Notes: a model not told the origin generated them from the sequence alone. 64,000 nucleotides of DNA from Sipunculus nudus (GCA_026874595.1 CM049306.1:9943019-10007018), one strand, 5' to 3'. Shown: positions 34,313-48,378, counted from the stretch's first letter. Program-made: numbers and translations.

Positions 34313-35433
34313 TTGCATCACGTACTTACAGTGTTGCCATTTGATATTGCTGATTTTATTTATGTCGGATTCTATTAATTTCGAATTAAGACTATGATCA
34401 AAAACTACATTTTTATTTAATCAAATCTTGAACTTAAATTTAAATGTGGCCGTTTGGGCTCAGAAAATATACAGCACATTGGAGGCTGTAGACTTATACA
34501 TCGTGTATGTATGCATTTTAATTAAGAAATATCGTAAAATTAATTGACGGGCTACCGTCTACACTAAATCATGGATATGTTTAATTTCCTTTCCTAACTT
34601 AATCTCCTCGGTAATGTGGTGCCAGAGAGATGTTTTACATTGTAATTTTTTGTTGTTTTCTTTATATTCTGACAGTATACATTGTAAAGTATGCAAGACT
34701 CTCAAGAGAGTCATGGAAGTTTGAATCTAGTTTTGATATGGGAGGTATCAGGTGCTTGTCTTGGGTCGGCCTCGTCCGTATCATTTTCTGTTTCCGTGTC
34801 TTCCCGGTGTCACAGCTGATGTAATTTATTTCCACATAACCTCCATTAAAAGCTTCTTTGAGGGGAAAATAAGCTGAAATATCTCTTGTAATTCGAAATC
34901 AGATTATAAAAGTTGCCCTTGGGAAGAATTTTACGACGACCAATTATTCTGTTGAGGGTTTAGAAGACTTTCGGAAAAATATAAGATAATTTTGTATATC
35001 AAACTGGACTTTGAAATCTTGTGCATTTGTTGTGACGTAATTTCCTGATTTTCTCATTTGTCAGCCTATGCTTTTGTCTGAAAATGATCTCAGCTCCGCC
35101 TCATTTTGGTACATCAAATCATCCATTAAACCATTCTATAAACTACAGTTCCTTTTTCCTTGTTAGACAGCTGTTATAAAGCAAAACCCTGAAATGCAGG
35201 ATATGTAAAATTATTAAGTTATTTTTTATGATAATAAGTAACTCTTTTTCCATTTGTAATTTCATCCAAACCAAAATAGAAACATGCCATAGAATTAAAG
35301 AGGATCCATGCCGTAAAAAAAAACTGTTTTTCAACTGGAAGACTGGAATTAGACTCAGGATGAAAATGCACATTTTATTTCTAGTCAATGAATAAATAAG
35401 CATATCAGACATTCACTACATATCAGCCGTTTA

Positions 35434-35494
35434 AAACCAGTTCGGCAAATTAAAAATCAATAGGGCTTTTGTTTTGGCTTAGCCGAACTGGTTT
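35434..35494. repeat. 13-bp perfect inverted repeat
   Basis: AAACCAGTTCGGC (35434-35446) and GCCGAACTGGTTT (35482-35494) are exact reverse complements separated by 35 bp. They lie about 40 bp upstream of the first recognisable reverse transcriptase codons and could be part of the decayed LINE, a small hairpin element, or chance. Confidence 0.8.
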
Positions 35495-35529
35495 CAAAAA
35501 GACGAAGCGAAGTGAATGCACACTCGAGT

Positions 35530-36916
35530 GCCATGTATTGTCGTAAAGGATTTGATTCCGTATGGTCAGCTGCAATATGGTGGAAATTAAAGGAAACAGG
35601 TGTCAATGGGAAACATAAAGAGTCATAGTTAATAAATCCTGTCGCCTCTACTCTTTTCAAATTTTAATAACGGTTTAAAAAATTTCCTAATTAAAAAAGA
35701 ATTAGACCATGTGTATGTTGTTGATGAAGCAAATGGGTTATTGATGAGATTAATTTTGATACTGTATGCTGATGATAAGGTAGTACAAGCAGACTCCCCT
35801 GGTAAATTGCTAAAAAGTCTGAACACAATACAAGTTTAGGGTTAACTATCAACAAATAGTGATCAATCAAAAATAGAAATTATCTCCAATAAAGGGCCCC
35901 ATAAGTTTAAAACAGGAAATGACATCATTCAAATTGAGAACAACTTTAAACTTTGGGGGTAACTTTCAACTCTAATGGGAAGTCACACAAGCAGTAAAGG
36001 ATAAGCATGACCTAGCACATCGAGCTATATATGGTATGGTAGGTGCCAGTCACTAAATTTACCAGTTGACCTTCACATGGACATATTAGACAAAATGGTG
36101 ATTCCAGTACTTCTTTATGGATATGAGATATGGGGATTGGAAAATAAAGCAATTCTGGAAAAATTTCAATTAAAATGTTGTAAAATGGTCCTAAAAACTA
36201 CTAATAAATCAATCCAGGGATCAATGGTGTATTCGGAATTAGGTAGATACCCGATCGATGTGTGTGTAAAGAAAAGAATAGTTAATTTTTAGTTAAGGGT
36301 TTTTACTGGAAAACAAGGGAAACTTGGTCAGTGTGTATACAATATGCTTGTCAAAACTCATTAACAATACAAAGTCAACCGAATGGATAACAGGTATTAG
36401 AAAAATATTCAATAACTCTGGCCTTAGTGACTGTAACCTAACAAATGGGTTCCAGGCCTCCTACGTAAAGGCAGTAATAAACAGGAATATGCAGGATCAA
36501 TTCCGACAGGACTGGTCCTTAAAGATACAGAACAGCTCAAAATGTAGCTAACTTTACAAACATATCAAAACTTTATTTGGCTTTGAGGAGTATCTAGTAA
36601 ACCTGCCAACAAAGTTAAGACTTGCTTTAAGTAAATTGAGATAATCTAACCATAAACTATCAATATAATAAGGCAGACACTGTAGAATAAACGGAAAGGA
36701 AAGAGTTTGTAGTAAATGTAGCAGTAATGAAACTGGTGATGAATATCAAAACTTAATAACACATACAAGAAATAACAAATCTACGTAAAAAATACATTCT
36801 TAAAATCGATCACAAAAAGCCTGGTATGCACAAATTTGTCCAGCTGGTAAACAGTAATTGGAATCTACTAAGTAAATTTGCCAGATTTGTGGCGGAAGTA
36901 CTTAGAAATTCCTAAA
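35530..36916 (+). pseudogene. Degenerate non-LTR (LINE) reverse transcriptase, C-terminal half
   Basis: Frames must be switched several times to follow the protein. Motif A appears as RKGFDSVW (35542-35565), with the preceding catalytic-Asp position reading Tyr. The next block, LSPLLF (35642-35659), is one frame over and follows too closely, so the GVRQG region is deleted. The catalytic YADD (35765-35776) and the following 'QADSPGKLLKSLN' are intact. A stop near 35837 and a frameshift near 35955 (FKL/GVTFNSNG) come next. Then comes a 71-codon open stretch (36077-36292) with VIPVLLYGYEIWG and VYSELGRYP, typical of the thumb and C-terminal region of jockey/CR1-type LINEs. Later fragments include 'FGFEEYL' and 'ERVCSKC', ending at AEVLRNS and a stop near 36916. 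No endonuclease domain and no 5' part are visible, so this is a 5'-truncated, long-dead copy. Clade assignment beyond 'jockey-like' is uncertain. Confidence 0.85.
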
Positions 36917-37720
36917 CTAACCTGTATATATAGTTACAACTTGCAATACAGAGAATGTCATTTATCACTATTATAGTATTGGTACATGTAGATCAGCTTC
37001 ATTATATAGAACTCAATTTACTGGGGATACATTAGTAATGTACGAAGGGAATTGGTAGAGAAGTGTGTAGAGAGTAGAATAGTGAGTGGGAATTAGAGAC
37101 CTGCATTTCTGTAAGACCGCAGCAGCAATACTATAATAGCAATGAAGTGTAATGTGTATGTCTTGTATTATATATTTCGTTCATTGTCATGTGTATTATA
37201 CACATGAATGGTGAGTTAGATTCATTCACACATGTGCTGTGAATTATCAACCATCTTGTTTTAATAACATTTTTTAAAATTCATATATTTGAACTTTATA
37301 GTGCTTCTGTATATAAAGGTATAAATATGTAACACTTATTTAAAAGCTCTGTGCCCAGATGTAGCGGGGTGCAGAAAAATCCAAGGTGCTAAAGTTTTTT
37401 ACATTAAATATATATCAAAATCTAGTTAGAATCTAATTTAGGGTTCAACCATAGCAAATTTGTACTAAGGATCTTAAGGGGCAAATATTGAATTTGTGAA
37501 CTGATGTCCTATATGACTGTTACATTATAATTATAATTAAAATAATTAATTTTATATAGCGTAAAACCACATATGTGTTCTAAAATGCTTAACACACTTC
37601 GCAATACACATATACATGTATCATAGCTGAGTAGATAATCTATAAGAAAATAGAAAATACTGAAAATTATGATGTACATGTATCACTGAGAAATCCACAA
37701 AGTTATTAAATTATATTAAA
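36917..37720. other. Possible LINE 3' flank, then unique AT-rich DNA
   Basis: No gene. The LINE's 3' untranslated end cannot be delimited because no terminal tail or target duplication was found. Confidence 0.35.

Positions 37721-39254
<1,534 letters not shown>

Positions 39255-39298
<44 letters not shown>
39255..39298. repeat. (CT)n microsatellite
   Basis: About 22 CT dinucleotides without interruption. Confidence 0.95.
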
Positions 39299-39301
<3 letters not shown>

Positions 39302-42300
39302 TTGTTATACTGTTAACTCTCTCCCTCTCCCTGCCTCTTCGTCATTATCTGCAGAGTTTCATGCCAGACTGGTTTGGCCAGCCCGCTTGGAAGTGAGGGC
39401 CTTTCAATTAACGCTTCCTGACATCGGACAAGAGATCGTCCAAGTATCAGACAGAGTGCTCCATCTTCTTGCATTACCATGGTAACTAGGTCTTTATATG
39501 ACATGAACTATTTGTGTCTACACGAAAAGGGAAAGGCTAGGTTTATATAGTCTGATAGCACCATGATCGAATCCAAAGGGGGGGGGGGGGGGGTCAGAAG
39601 GCCCCTTTCCAGAACTATGGACCTTTTTATTTGCTTTCTCATTAGTCCTCCTAAGTGGGCCCCACCGACGTGGTCAGGCCTGCCCGACCTGAAACTTCTC
39701 CTGGTCCTTGTAACCTGTTGGTTCTTGGAAAGAACTGCTCAGTCTCGAAATGCCTGTTGATACTCCCTATCAATTTTAAAGCTTCCTGAAAATCATTTAT
39801 AGCTATAATACGTCTTAGAAAGTTAAATTTTTTCATAAATCTGCCTGTCGACCATGAAATGTATCCAGTAATTTTCTTGGGAGAGCGTGGGCCCATGTGC
39901 TGGAGACCTTGTGCGAACTGCTTATGGACCCAACACAACTGAGGCATGATTGGCTGAGGAAGCAAATTTCTGTGTAAAATATTCTTAATAGCCACCCTCT
40001 ATCCACCTAGACCTTAGGTATGCCTTGGCAAAGTCGAACTCTCGGTTAGCAAGCTACAAACATTTTCTCAGGTGTTATTCATTTCAATTAAATGTCAGCT
40101 GAGAGACGGGATATTCGATCTTTGAAGAAATTTTGATTGTTAAGCAATATTTAAATAATAAGATAACGATTTGGCACTCTTGATTGAATTACGTAATCAT
40201 CTAGTGTCAGAGAAGATATGTTATAAATAAACCTTATAAATTTCACGATTTCTGCGCAAGATAAAGGAATAACCCAGAAGCCCAGAAACCCGATATAAGA
40301 CGATGTACGATGCTATCTTGTCCTCGTGGATGGAGCCGGATATAGCAGACACACCCCATCACCGGCACAACCTTGAAGTGTTAAATGTAATGACGATCCC
40401 AGGGGTAAATTTGAAGACTTTCAGTTCCGGCAGAATAATCATGAGCCCTATTAAGATGTCCAATGAGATCATTCCTTTGGGAATATGTCGTTGCATGGGC
40501 GGGCAAATTATGTAAAATGGACAAAACGGATTTATTGGCTCGAGGCGGTGGTGCTGATTATTGACCTTAAACAGTCATCCCCTGTCCACGTGTACCATGC
40601 GTATATTAACAATAGATTTCTGAATACAGTAATCAAATCAGATTTTACACAATTACTACAAAGAAATTTCATTTTTATATTTAATGAAGTCTCCGGAATC
40701 TCTAATTATATCAACAAAATTAATTCCTTATAATCCATACAGTTAAGCCAGTGCTATCCATATACTTCAAAAACATATAGGGCGAAAAAAAGAAACTTCG
40801 ATACGATCGAGGAACTCTACAGTTAAGGTTAGACTTACCTTAATGTTTCTTAAGTTAAAAATACAAACATCTAATGTTACTAGTCTGACAGATTCAGTCA
40901 TACAGTACCTCGAGCCTCTGGGCATGTCAAGTACAAACAAAAATAAAACCGCTTCAGCTTCCGTTTTCAAAGTATTTAAAAAATTATATAAGTATCATAC
41001 TTTCAAATAACTAGAGACTTACCTTGGTTAGATAAAACCCGATTGGCCAAGAGCCCAAATATGTCTGTTTCGACATTTTGGTTTCTTCGCCATCCACAGG
41101 CCACCTGACCAGCCTTGCCAATCAGACTTTCATTCAGCATTTCGTTAAAACATAATTGCATGACTTGCATATTTTTTTTTCATATATCTTCCTTTTTTAT
41201 GCATATATATCCTTCACGTATATCAGAATTGTGCGGCTGCTCATTGTATTTATTCACTTGTATGTTCATTTACTCTTTCCTTAGATGATTCTTTAATTTT
41301 CATGGCCAATATCATTGATATATTAAAATTATTGGCAAAAGTTTCGATGATTTGCAAAACTCAAAGCTACAAATTTAACATAGTATGTAGGACTGTCTCC
41401 AGGAAAATGAAAAAGAAAGTTATCCAATCTATTCTCATGACAGACATTCAATACATTTTACTGTCGCTAAAACAAAGATTGAAAAAAAACATTTTGCAAT
41501 CCGGCCATATGTCTAATTCGTTAATCTTTGTCCTTTAAGTCATTTTTCGACTTACTTCATTATAACATTCTCGTCCAAAGACAAACCCCTGGCCCTAATG
41601 TCTAGACCATTTTATCAACCAATAACTCCATGTCAAAGTGAAACCTGATGGTCAAATGAATATGGACATAAAATACATATTTTCCTTTCTTATTATTTTT
41701 TTACCATTCTACACCATAGTACAGGGACAAGATAAAACCTCCTAATGTAAGGTCATCTTCATCTTTGGGATACGCCAAAGTACAGACTTTGCTTAGTGAA
41801 AGAATTTCGGCACTCTGTAGACTATGTTACTTTGTGTTTTAAATATCAATACGCAATTACTACTCATATTTTATTCTTTCCTGGCTCTTTAAGTGTAATG
41901 CTATTAATTGTAATAGAGTGTTGTATAAATCTGCTTAATGTAACCCTGTAGTCAACCGAATCTTCCAGAAGAAAAAAGAAGTTCCAGAAAAAAACACTGC
42001 ATTTTTTTTTTTCAAGATTGTGATAAAAAATGTAGCCCGATCCCTTGATTCAATTTTTAACAGTTTTAGGGCTTATAGAAATGAAATCTCTTACACAGAT
42101 CTATGTTTTGCATTAATGTATAACGTTCGAGATAATATCATTGACCCGGTCTGTCGCAGTTCGTACCGCAGTTCAAATGTACGAACATATATTAATATAA
42201 AACATAAATTAACATCTTATTTTGATATTCATAAATGTCCTATAATCCCCGAAATGTCAAATAAAGAAAGTAAGATATCAGCTATATTTCTTTTCCTCCT

Positions 42301-42322
42301 TTCTAAATACAGGAGTATAAAG

Positions 42323-42323
<1 letters not shown>
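39299..42323. other. Unique sequence, no gene seen
   Basis: Includes a G16 run (39578-39593) and a small palindrome TTAAGGT...ACCTTAA (40823-40843). A 114-codon minus-strand frame (39651-39995) and a 121-codon plus-strand frame from 42020 that ends in encoded (TA)n show no domains. Confidence 0.4.

Positions 42324-42375
<52 letters not shown>
42324..42375. repeat. (AT)n microsatellite
   Basis: About 26 AT dinucleotides without interruption. Confidence 0.95.
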
Positions 42376-42379
<4 letters not shown>

Positions 42380-43063
42380 AAATAACAGGAACTTATACAA
42401 GATGATTCGCATATATTCGTATATAATCATGTACACATCAAATGACACGTGACGCTGATACGTCATAGGTCACTTTTCCAGGCTGAAACGAGAAACTAAT
42501 TGCCCGAAACTCTCTTATTCTACATAAAAAAAACTTGTTTATATAAAATGCTCCCTTCTCTCGGCAAAAAATTATTAAGTCTCACAAGACTTTTTTCTCC
42601 TGTTTCAGCACAAAACAATGCTGGGTACCTGATTAATGGACCCTCCAATTCAAACTGACACTGCTACGACATGCAACGGGCAGCTGTCTCGATCTACCAC
42701 CATTAATATCTAATGTAAATAATTTTTTTTTGCTGAACAATCTTTTATATCCAGGCACGAGAAGATGTCCAGATGCATTATTTTATTTCTTTTTTTACTC
42801 AACCAGACAGGAAAAATGGGTTTCAGGTAATAATTAGATACGAAAACAAATAAGAAATTTCTAATTTTCAATTTTGATTTGTATGATTTTAGGTGAATAT
42901 CATTTTAAGTAATATTTCCATGTTATTTTTATTTAGAAGAGCCTGAATCTGAACGCAGGGGCAATGTTTGTTTGATATACTGACTTGACTGACCTGTGAA
43001 CTGGCTTCTTGTCTGTCAGTCATTGTTAGCCATGACATGAATTGAATCCTGCTCGTGCATTAT
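42376..43063. other. Unique sequence, no gene seen
   Basis: Nothing recognisable. The last ~60 bp (GTCAGTCATTGTT) already resemble the start of the following minisatellite. Confidence 0.4.
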
Positions 43064-43623
43064 GCTTGCTCTGATTGGCTTATGGTTTCCTCTGATTGGT
43101 TCATGGCTTATCAGTCCTTCTTGCTCTGATTGGCACATGGTTTGCTCTGATTGGCCCTGGGCCTTTCAGTCATTCTTGCTATGATTGACTCATGGCTTAT
43201 CAGTAATTCTTGCTCTGATTGGCTCATGGTTTGCTCTGATTGGCCCCGGGCCTTTCAGTCATTCTTGCTCTGATTGGCTTATGGCTTCCTCTGATTGGCT
43301 CATGGCTTATCAGTCATTCTTGCTCTGATTGGCACATGGTTTGCTCTGATTGGCCCTGGGCCTTTCAGTCATTCTTGCTCTGATTGGCTCATGGTTTGCT
43401 CTGATTGGCCCTGGGCCTTTCAGTCATTCTTGCTATGATTGGCTCATGGCTTATCAGTCATTCTTACTCTGATTGGCTCATGGTTTGCTCTAATTGGCCC
43501 TGGGCCTTTAAGTCATTCTTGCTCTGATTTGCTCATGGCTTATCAGTCATTCTTGCTCTGATTGGCTAATGGCTTATCAGTCATTCTTGCTTTGATTGGC
43601 ACATGCTTGTGAGTCTTTGTTAA
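43064..43623 (+). repeat. CCAAT-box minisatellite (TGCTCTGATTGGC units)
   Basis: About 19 short units of TTGCTCTGATTGGCTCATGG or TTGCTCTGATTGGCCCTGGG, grouped by a CAGTCATTC linker into ~56-bp and ~112-bp higher-order blocks. Seventeen units keep ATTGG, the reverse of CCAAT, mostly as TGATTGGC, a strong match to the NF-Y consensus. Two have decayed (TGATTGAC near 43184, TGATTTGC near 43523). No promoter or gene is visible next to it. Confidence 0.9.
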
Positions 43624-44442
43624 TCTTGATTTCATCGGTTCATAGACTGAAAATCAAATTGCGAAATCTTACAGGTTGTATTGGAATTACGAACAAAATG
43701 TGTAGACGGTCATCTATAATATGTACAATACCTATAATTATAAATTATTAAACATGTTAAAAATAGAAGAGAGAAAAGAATGACTACACGATATCATTTT
43801 GTTGCTCATAGTTGTAGTGTGTATTTATAAGAGTTCTTAAACAATCTTCATTTTAGGAGCAGACAGACTTATACGTATAAGTCCATTTTTCACAAAGGTT
43901 CAATTATACAAAATGTACATTGGCGGGGCTTCTAATAGCTGCAACACGATTTGATCAGATTCCGCATGGCCAGGTTTATACTTTGTGACCTGGCACTTCA
44001 GGGAGATTAGTTTCCGGTGTGGACTGACTGGATAAAAAATTTCATGTCATGACCATGGCTTTTATGGTTAATCAACACTTCAGGAAACATACAGTTGTGT
44101 GAATGTGTGTTTGTGAGCAGGTTTATGTATGTCCATTGAGTTAGTTTAGAGTAGTTTCATATTATTATCTGGCAAATTTTATCACAATATTAACGTTGCC
44201 ATCGCACGGCTGAACGGCTTCTGAAGTTATCTAGGTACACCATCAATACCGACACATAATGATAACCACATACCTAACGTTACTGCTATTGCTTTGATGT
44301 TTGATTGCAACGGAATTTATGTAACACTCAGGTATGCAAGCACAGTCAATGCCACATCCAGTGTAACCAGGTCATGCTTCTCATACAAAAAGTTGAACAG
44401 GGGCATTAAAACAAGAAACTCGGATCTGTGGAACAGATATGG
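43624..44442. other. Unique sequence, no gene seen
   Basis: A 66-codon frame from 44294 runs into the next minisatellite but has no recognisable domain. Confidence 0.4.
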
Positions 44443-45437
44443 TTTGTCCCCCGCCTCTCATGGAAGTATCTGCATGTCCCCCGCCTCTCATTGAAGTATC
44501 TGCATATCCCCCGCCTCCCATGGAAGTATCTGCATGTCCCCCGCCTCACATGGAAGTATCTGCATGTCCTCAGCCTCTCATGGAAGTATCTGCCTGTCCC
44601 CGCCTCACATGGAAGTATCTGCATGTCCCCCGCCTCAACATGGAAGTATCTGCATGTCCCCCGCCTCTACATGGAAGCACTGCATGCCCCCCGCCTCTCA
44701 TGGAAGTACCTGCATGTCCTCGGCCTCACATGGAAGTATCTGCATGTCCCCCGCCTCTCATTGAAGTATCTGCATGTCCCCCGCCTCCCATGGAAGTATC
44801 TGCATGTCCCCCGCCTCACATGGAAGTATCTGCATGTCCTCAGCCTCTCATGGAAGTATCTGCCTGTCCCCGCCTCACATGGAAGTATCTGCATGTCCCC
44901 CGCCTCAACATGGAAGTATCTGCATGTCCCCCGCCTCTACATGGAAGCACTACATGCCCCCCGCCTCTCATGGAAGTACCTGCATGTCCTCGGCCTCACA
45001 TGGAAGTATCTGCATGTCCCCCGCCTCTCATGGAAGTACCTGCATGTCCTCGGCCTCACATGGAAGTATCTGCATGTCCCCCGCCTCACATGGAAGTATC
45101 TGCATGTCCCCCGCCTCAACATGGAAGTATCTGCATGTCCCCCGCCTCACATGGAAGTACCTGCATGTCCCCCGTCTCACATGGAAGTATCTGCATGTCC
45201 CCCGCCTCTACATGGAAGTATCTGCAGGTCCCCCGCCTCTCATGTAAGTGTCTGCATGTCCCCCGCCTCTACATGGAAGTATCTGCATGTTCCCCGCCTC
45301 TACATGGAAGTATCTGCATGTCCCCCGCCTCTCATGTAAGTGTCTGCATGTCCCCCGCCTCTACATGGAAGTATCTGCATGTTCCCCGCCTCACATGGAA
45401 GTATCTGCATGTCCCCCGCCTCTCATGGAAGTATCTG
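44443..45437 (+). repeat. 30-bp minisatellite, about 33 units, open in all three plus frames
   Basis: The unit is CATGGAAGTATCTGCATGTC followed by CCCCGCCTCT, with 29- and 31-bp variants. A block of about nine units is itself duplicated with a 270-bp shift; the distinctive CATGGAAGCAC marker is at 44670 and 44940. The unit has no stop in any plus frame, so long frames follow automatically: 303 codons (44428-45339) and 337 codons (44439-45452), encoding ten-residue repeats MEVSACPPPL, WKYLHVPRLS or HGSICMSPAS. Frequent 29- and 31-bp units shift the frame between these versions, which argues against selection on one protein. Several late units read CATGTAAGTG and so contain a 5' splice-like GTAAGT. 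Confidence 0.95.
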
Positions 45438-45536
45438 AGAAAAAGGTTATGAATATAAGTGAAAAATACGAGAGACACTTTTGAAAGGGACTGATGAGTG
45501 TAATATCAGTAACAAACGATAACCGCAGTGAGACTT

Positions 45537-45556
45537 TGTTTTTTTTTTTTTTTTTT
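45537..45556. repeat. Poly-T run
   Basis: About 20 T immediately before the GACCTG repeat array. Confidence 0.85.
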
Positions 45557-45577
45557 AGTTTTTGGTAGAATAGGTTA

Positions 45578-46195
45578 TATAACCTGATCTTGTCCTTCAG
45601 GTGGTGCATCAGTGGTATGAGTGTGGTGACTGTATATCAGTGTTTTCAAGTTATTGCATTAACATGATTATAGCAGGAGCGCCTGTTGACATTAAAAATG
45701 TGTCACGTTTATCAATATTCGAACCTGACCAAGTCCTTTATGTGATGCTCCAGTGATATTGGTAACGTGACTGTATATCGATTTGTTTTCAAGTTATTAC
45801 ACTAACTTCATTTTAACAAATCGCCTCTGAGAGCTTGAAAAAGTGGCGTCCATATTCGAACTTGACCTAGCTCTTCATGAGGAACATCATTGGACAATGG
45901 TGCGAGTATACATGAACTACTATAGACACTGTGCCTTTATTTTTCTTCAAAAATATTGTTAACATCGTTTTAGACGGATGTGTGACTTTGAAAATTGCAT
46001 CAAGGTCACCCAATTTCGAATCTGACCTAGGCCTTCATCTGGAGCATTAACGGTGTCAAAATGTTGACTATATGTTAATTTGTTTTCAAGGTATCGCGTT
46101 AACACCACTTCGGACGGACGGATGGATAAACAGACCGAGGCTCGCTATTTCTATGACTATGTGCCTCCGCCGAGTGCACCTTCGGTGACAGCGGG
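45578..46195 (+). repeat. ~145-bp degenerate repeat array
   Basis: Four diverged units have landmarks ACCTGATCTTGTCCTTCA (45580), ACCTGACCAAGTCCTTTA (45724), ACTTGACCTAGCTCTTCA (45861) and ATCTGACCTAGGCCTTCA (46019). Each is followed by 'gactgtatat...tttcaagttatt'. The array closes with CGGACGGACGGATGGATAAA and CTCCGCCGAGTGCACC. Period and closing GGACGGATGG tract recall the 10-15 kb element, suggesting a related family. Confidence 0.75.
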
Positions 46196-48374
46196 CTCAG
46201 CAAATGCTTCGCTGAAAGTTACATGTACTCATTGATTACAATGGTTTCTATACAGAAAACTAAACAATTACTACAGCGATGCACAGATCAAGCTTTTTAG
46301 CTTGTAACGTAAATATGTTTCGCGTATGAAAATAATTGCTCGCTTATAATAATTAAAGATATCCCACTTTATTAACTAGAGTAACTGACACTTAAATGGT
46401 GACAAAGTATGTGTGTGCATGGGAAAGACTGGCAGACAGACAGCGAGGGGCGAGAGAGAGAGAATTACATGATATGCTTTATCTATAAATTCATTTAGTT
46501 AAAAGCGTATATCCAAACCGAGTAACAAATAGCATCCACCATATTTTCGAGGGCAGTGTGGAATTTATAATCGCCAGGATGTTTTCACTTGTATTTGTTA
46601 ACTGTGACGTCAGTGCATACATTATTTAGATTCGTTGTGCTGGTTAATGCGGTTTGTGTGTCATTTCTCCAGCAGTGAGTTTGTTTCTTCCGTTTGAACG
46701 GGATATTTCTTCTGTCTTTTGCTGATGGAAGCGCCTTGGACTGGAATATCAGATCTTTTCTGTAACTAGATATAATGATCCCCTTATTTCAATGCGGCAT
46801 GATCAAACGCAGATATCGAGCCGTGGCCTTTAATGTGACACACCATACTACCCATCCTGCAGTTGCTATGGCACCTATCGACCCTGATGTCACGCGCCGT
46901 GACGCTGCTAGGAGTCGGGGCCGGAGCTGTGTTCAGGGAGTGGTGGATCGTACAGACCGCTGTATGATCTATAGACCAATGATCACTTCATGGTCTACTG
47001 TCCGGAATGTCCATCACACAGCTATGTAACTGCTTTTGTGGACATAGAAACCCGAGAGCCTCTGTGTCCCAAAGGGCCTTAAAATGTCTAGGGTCGTAGT
47101 AAAAAAAAGAAGTGTCGTTTAACAAGTGGCATAGGCCTATAGAGGCCTGTATTGTATGACACGTATCTTATATAGGAGTACATATAATTTATTGCTTATT
47201 GTTTTCCTTGCGTTAAAAATTTCATATTTTAGTTTAGTTTAAAGCCGAGTGATAAAAAAGAATTAATAAAAAAAGAACTTGCTTAATGTGTGGTTATTTA
47301 TTATCTACAGCGAAAGCTTTACCACCCCCAACTCATGTATGTAGTTATTAATAACACACGTATCAGTGTGTGTGGAACAGTTGAAAACTGGCGTAAAACG
47401 TATCCAAGGTATCCATCACAAAATGCCACCTCACCATTCAATTGTACCGAATCTCTTTATTATAATCATCTCCCACTCTTGTTTTTGCTGATGATTCTAA
47501 CTCAAACAACACTGGTCTCGGGTTCAAATACAAAAGCACACTGCTAAAATGGGAAGTGTGCCAGTCAGATTCCACAGTCAGTAAGCCGCCATAAAGCATG
47601 AATTTGTTAATTGTCATGGTTTTGTTCGTAGATAATTAGTTCGAAGATCTTTTATATTTGAAATCGCTTACGAGAAAACGTTTTAAAGTATTGTTTTTCT
47701 TATGTGGTTCATTAAGGTTTTATAAAAAAAAATGTTTATTTCGACGTTAATGGCCATGCTAATGGGATTGATCATTTAACTCAATTAGCTGATTTCTTTA
47801 TGTGCTAAAGTGACTTTGTTAGAATTCTTTATATATTTTCAGCTTGTCGAAAAAGGCCCCAGTTTTGTTGTTGTGGGTGTTCTTCTCTAGGGGTTGTCCC
47901 TGCTAATATGCTTGCTATATTTTACACATTATGTTTTAGTGTATTCTAAAAGACTGACATCACCTTTTTCCCGGGCGACCCTTACCATTTGTCGAGTTAT
48001 CATAGGACATATATCCTCTCGGGAAAGAAAAAAAAATTAATTATCCGTTACTGTTTAAGAGCAGGATGATTCATGGGCTATCACGAGAACACTTAGCTGA
48101 TGATGGCCCGTTCACCCTCTTGCTGGTTTGCAAAGATTGATCAATCTGGCACAACCTTTAGGGTATGGTTTATTGGGAGAAATTAGCTCAATTGCCTGAC
48201 TGGCTCCAGGCTAAGAGCTGTACAGAAAACATCTTTATTCGGAACGGAATCTCCAGGGCTAGCAAGACAAAAACAACCTCTGCTCATTGTGCTGATTAAT
48301 CCGTGTGGGAGTGCGCTATCCATGGAAAACGGACGTGTAAATTTGTCTCATGATGTATGGTGAAGCAAATAGCT

Positions 48375-48378
<4 letters not shown>
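46196..48378. other. Unique sequence, no gene seen
   Basis: An 84-codon frame (46775-47029) and an 85-codon frame (47290-47547) lack recognisable domains. The part from 47740 to 48310 is compositionally complex, with AATTAG and TAATCC homeodomain-type sites, and could be conserved non-coding DNA. Confidence 0.35.

Larger units (their letters stand above)
33541..35110 (+). repeat. Three diverged copies of a ~200-bp unit
   Basis: Unit phrases are ATTTTACGACGGCCAATTAT, TTTCGGGAAAATATAAGATAA, a segment ending 'ttgtggaatattta', and TTTGTCTGAAAATGATCTCA. Partial copy A is 33541-33680, copy B is 33698-33862 and copy C is 34917-35110. The DNA between B and C (33865-34916) holds the 39-bp minisatellite, a C20 run and unique sequence. 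It may be an insertion into an original tandem pair. Confidence 0.6.

Noticed and set aside
42020-42385. 121-codon frame ending in repeated Tyr-Ile
   Set aside because: The C-terminal part is a translated (TA)n microsatellite and the rest has no recognisable domain.
44439-45452. 337-codon plus-strand open frame as a protein-coding gene
   Set aside because: The frame follows automatically from a stop-free 30-bp tandem repeat, and other plus-strand frames are also open for long stretches. Non-30-bp units shift the reading frame.
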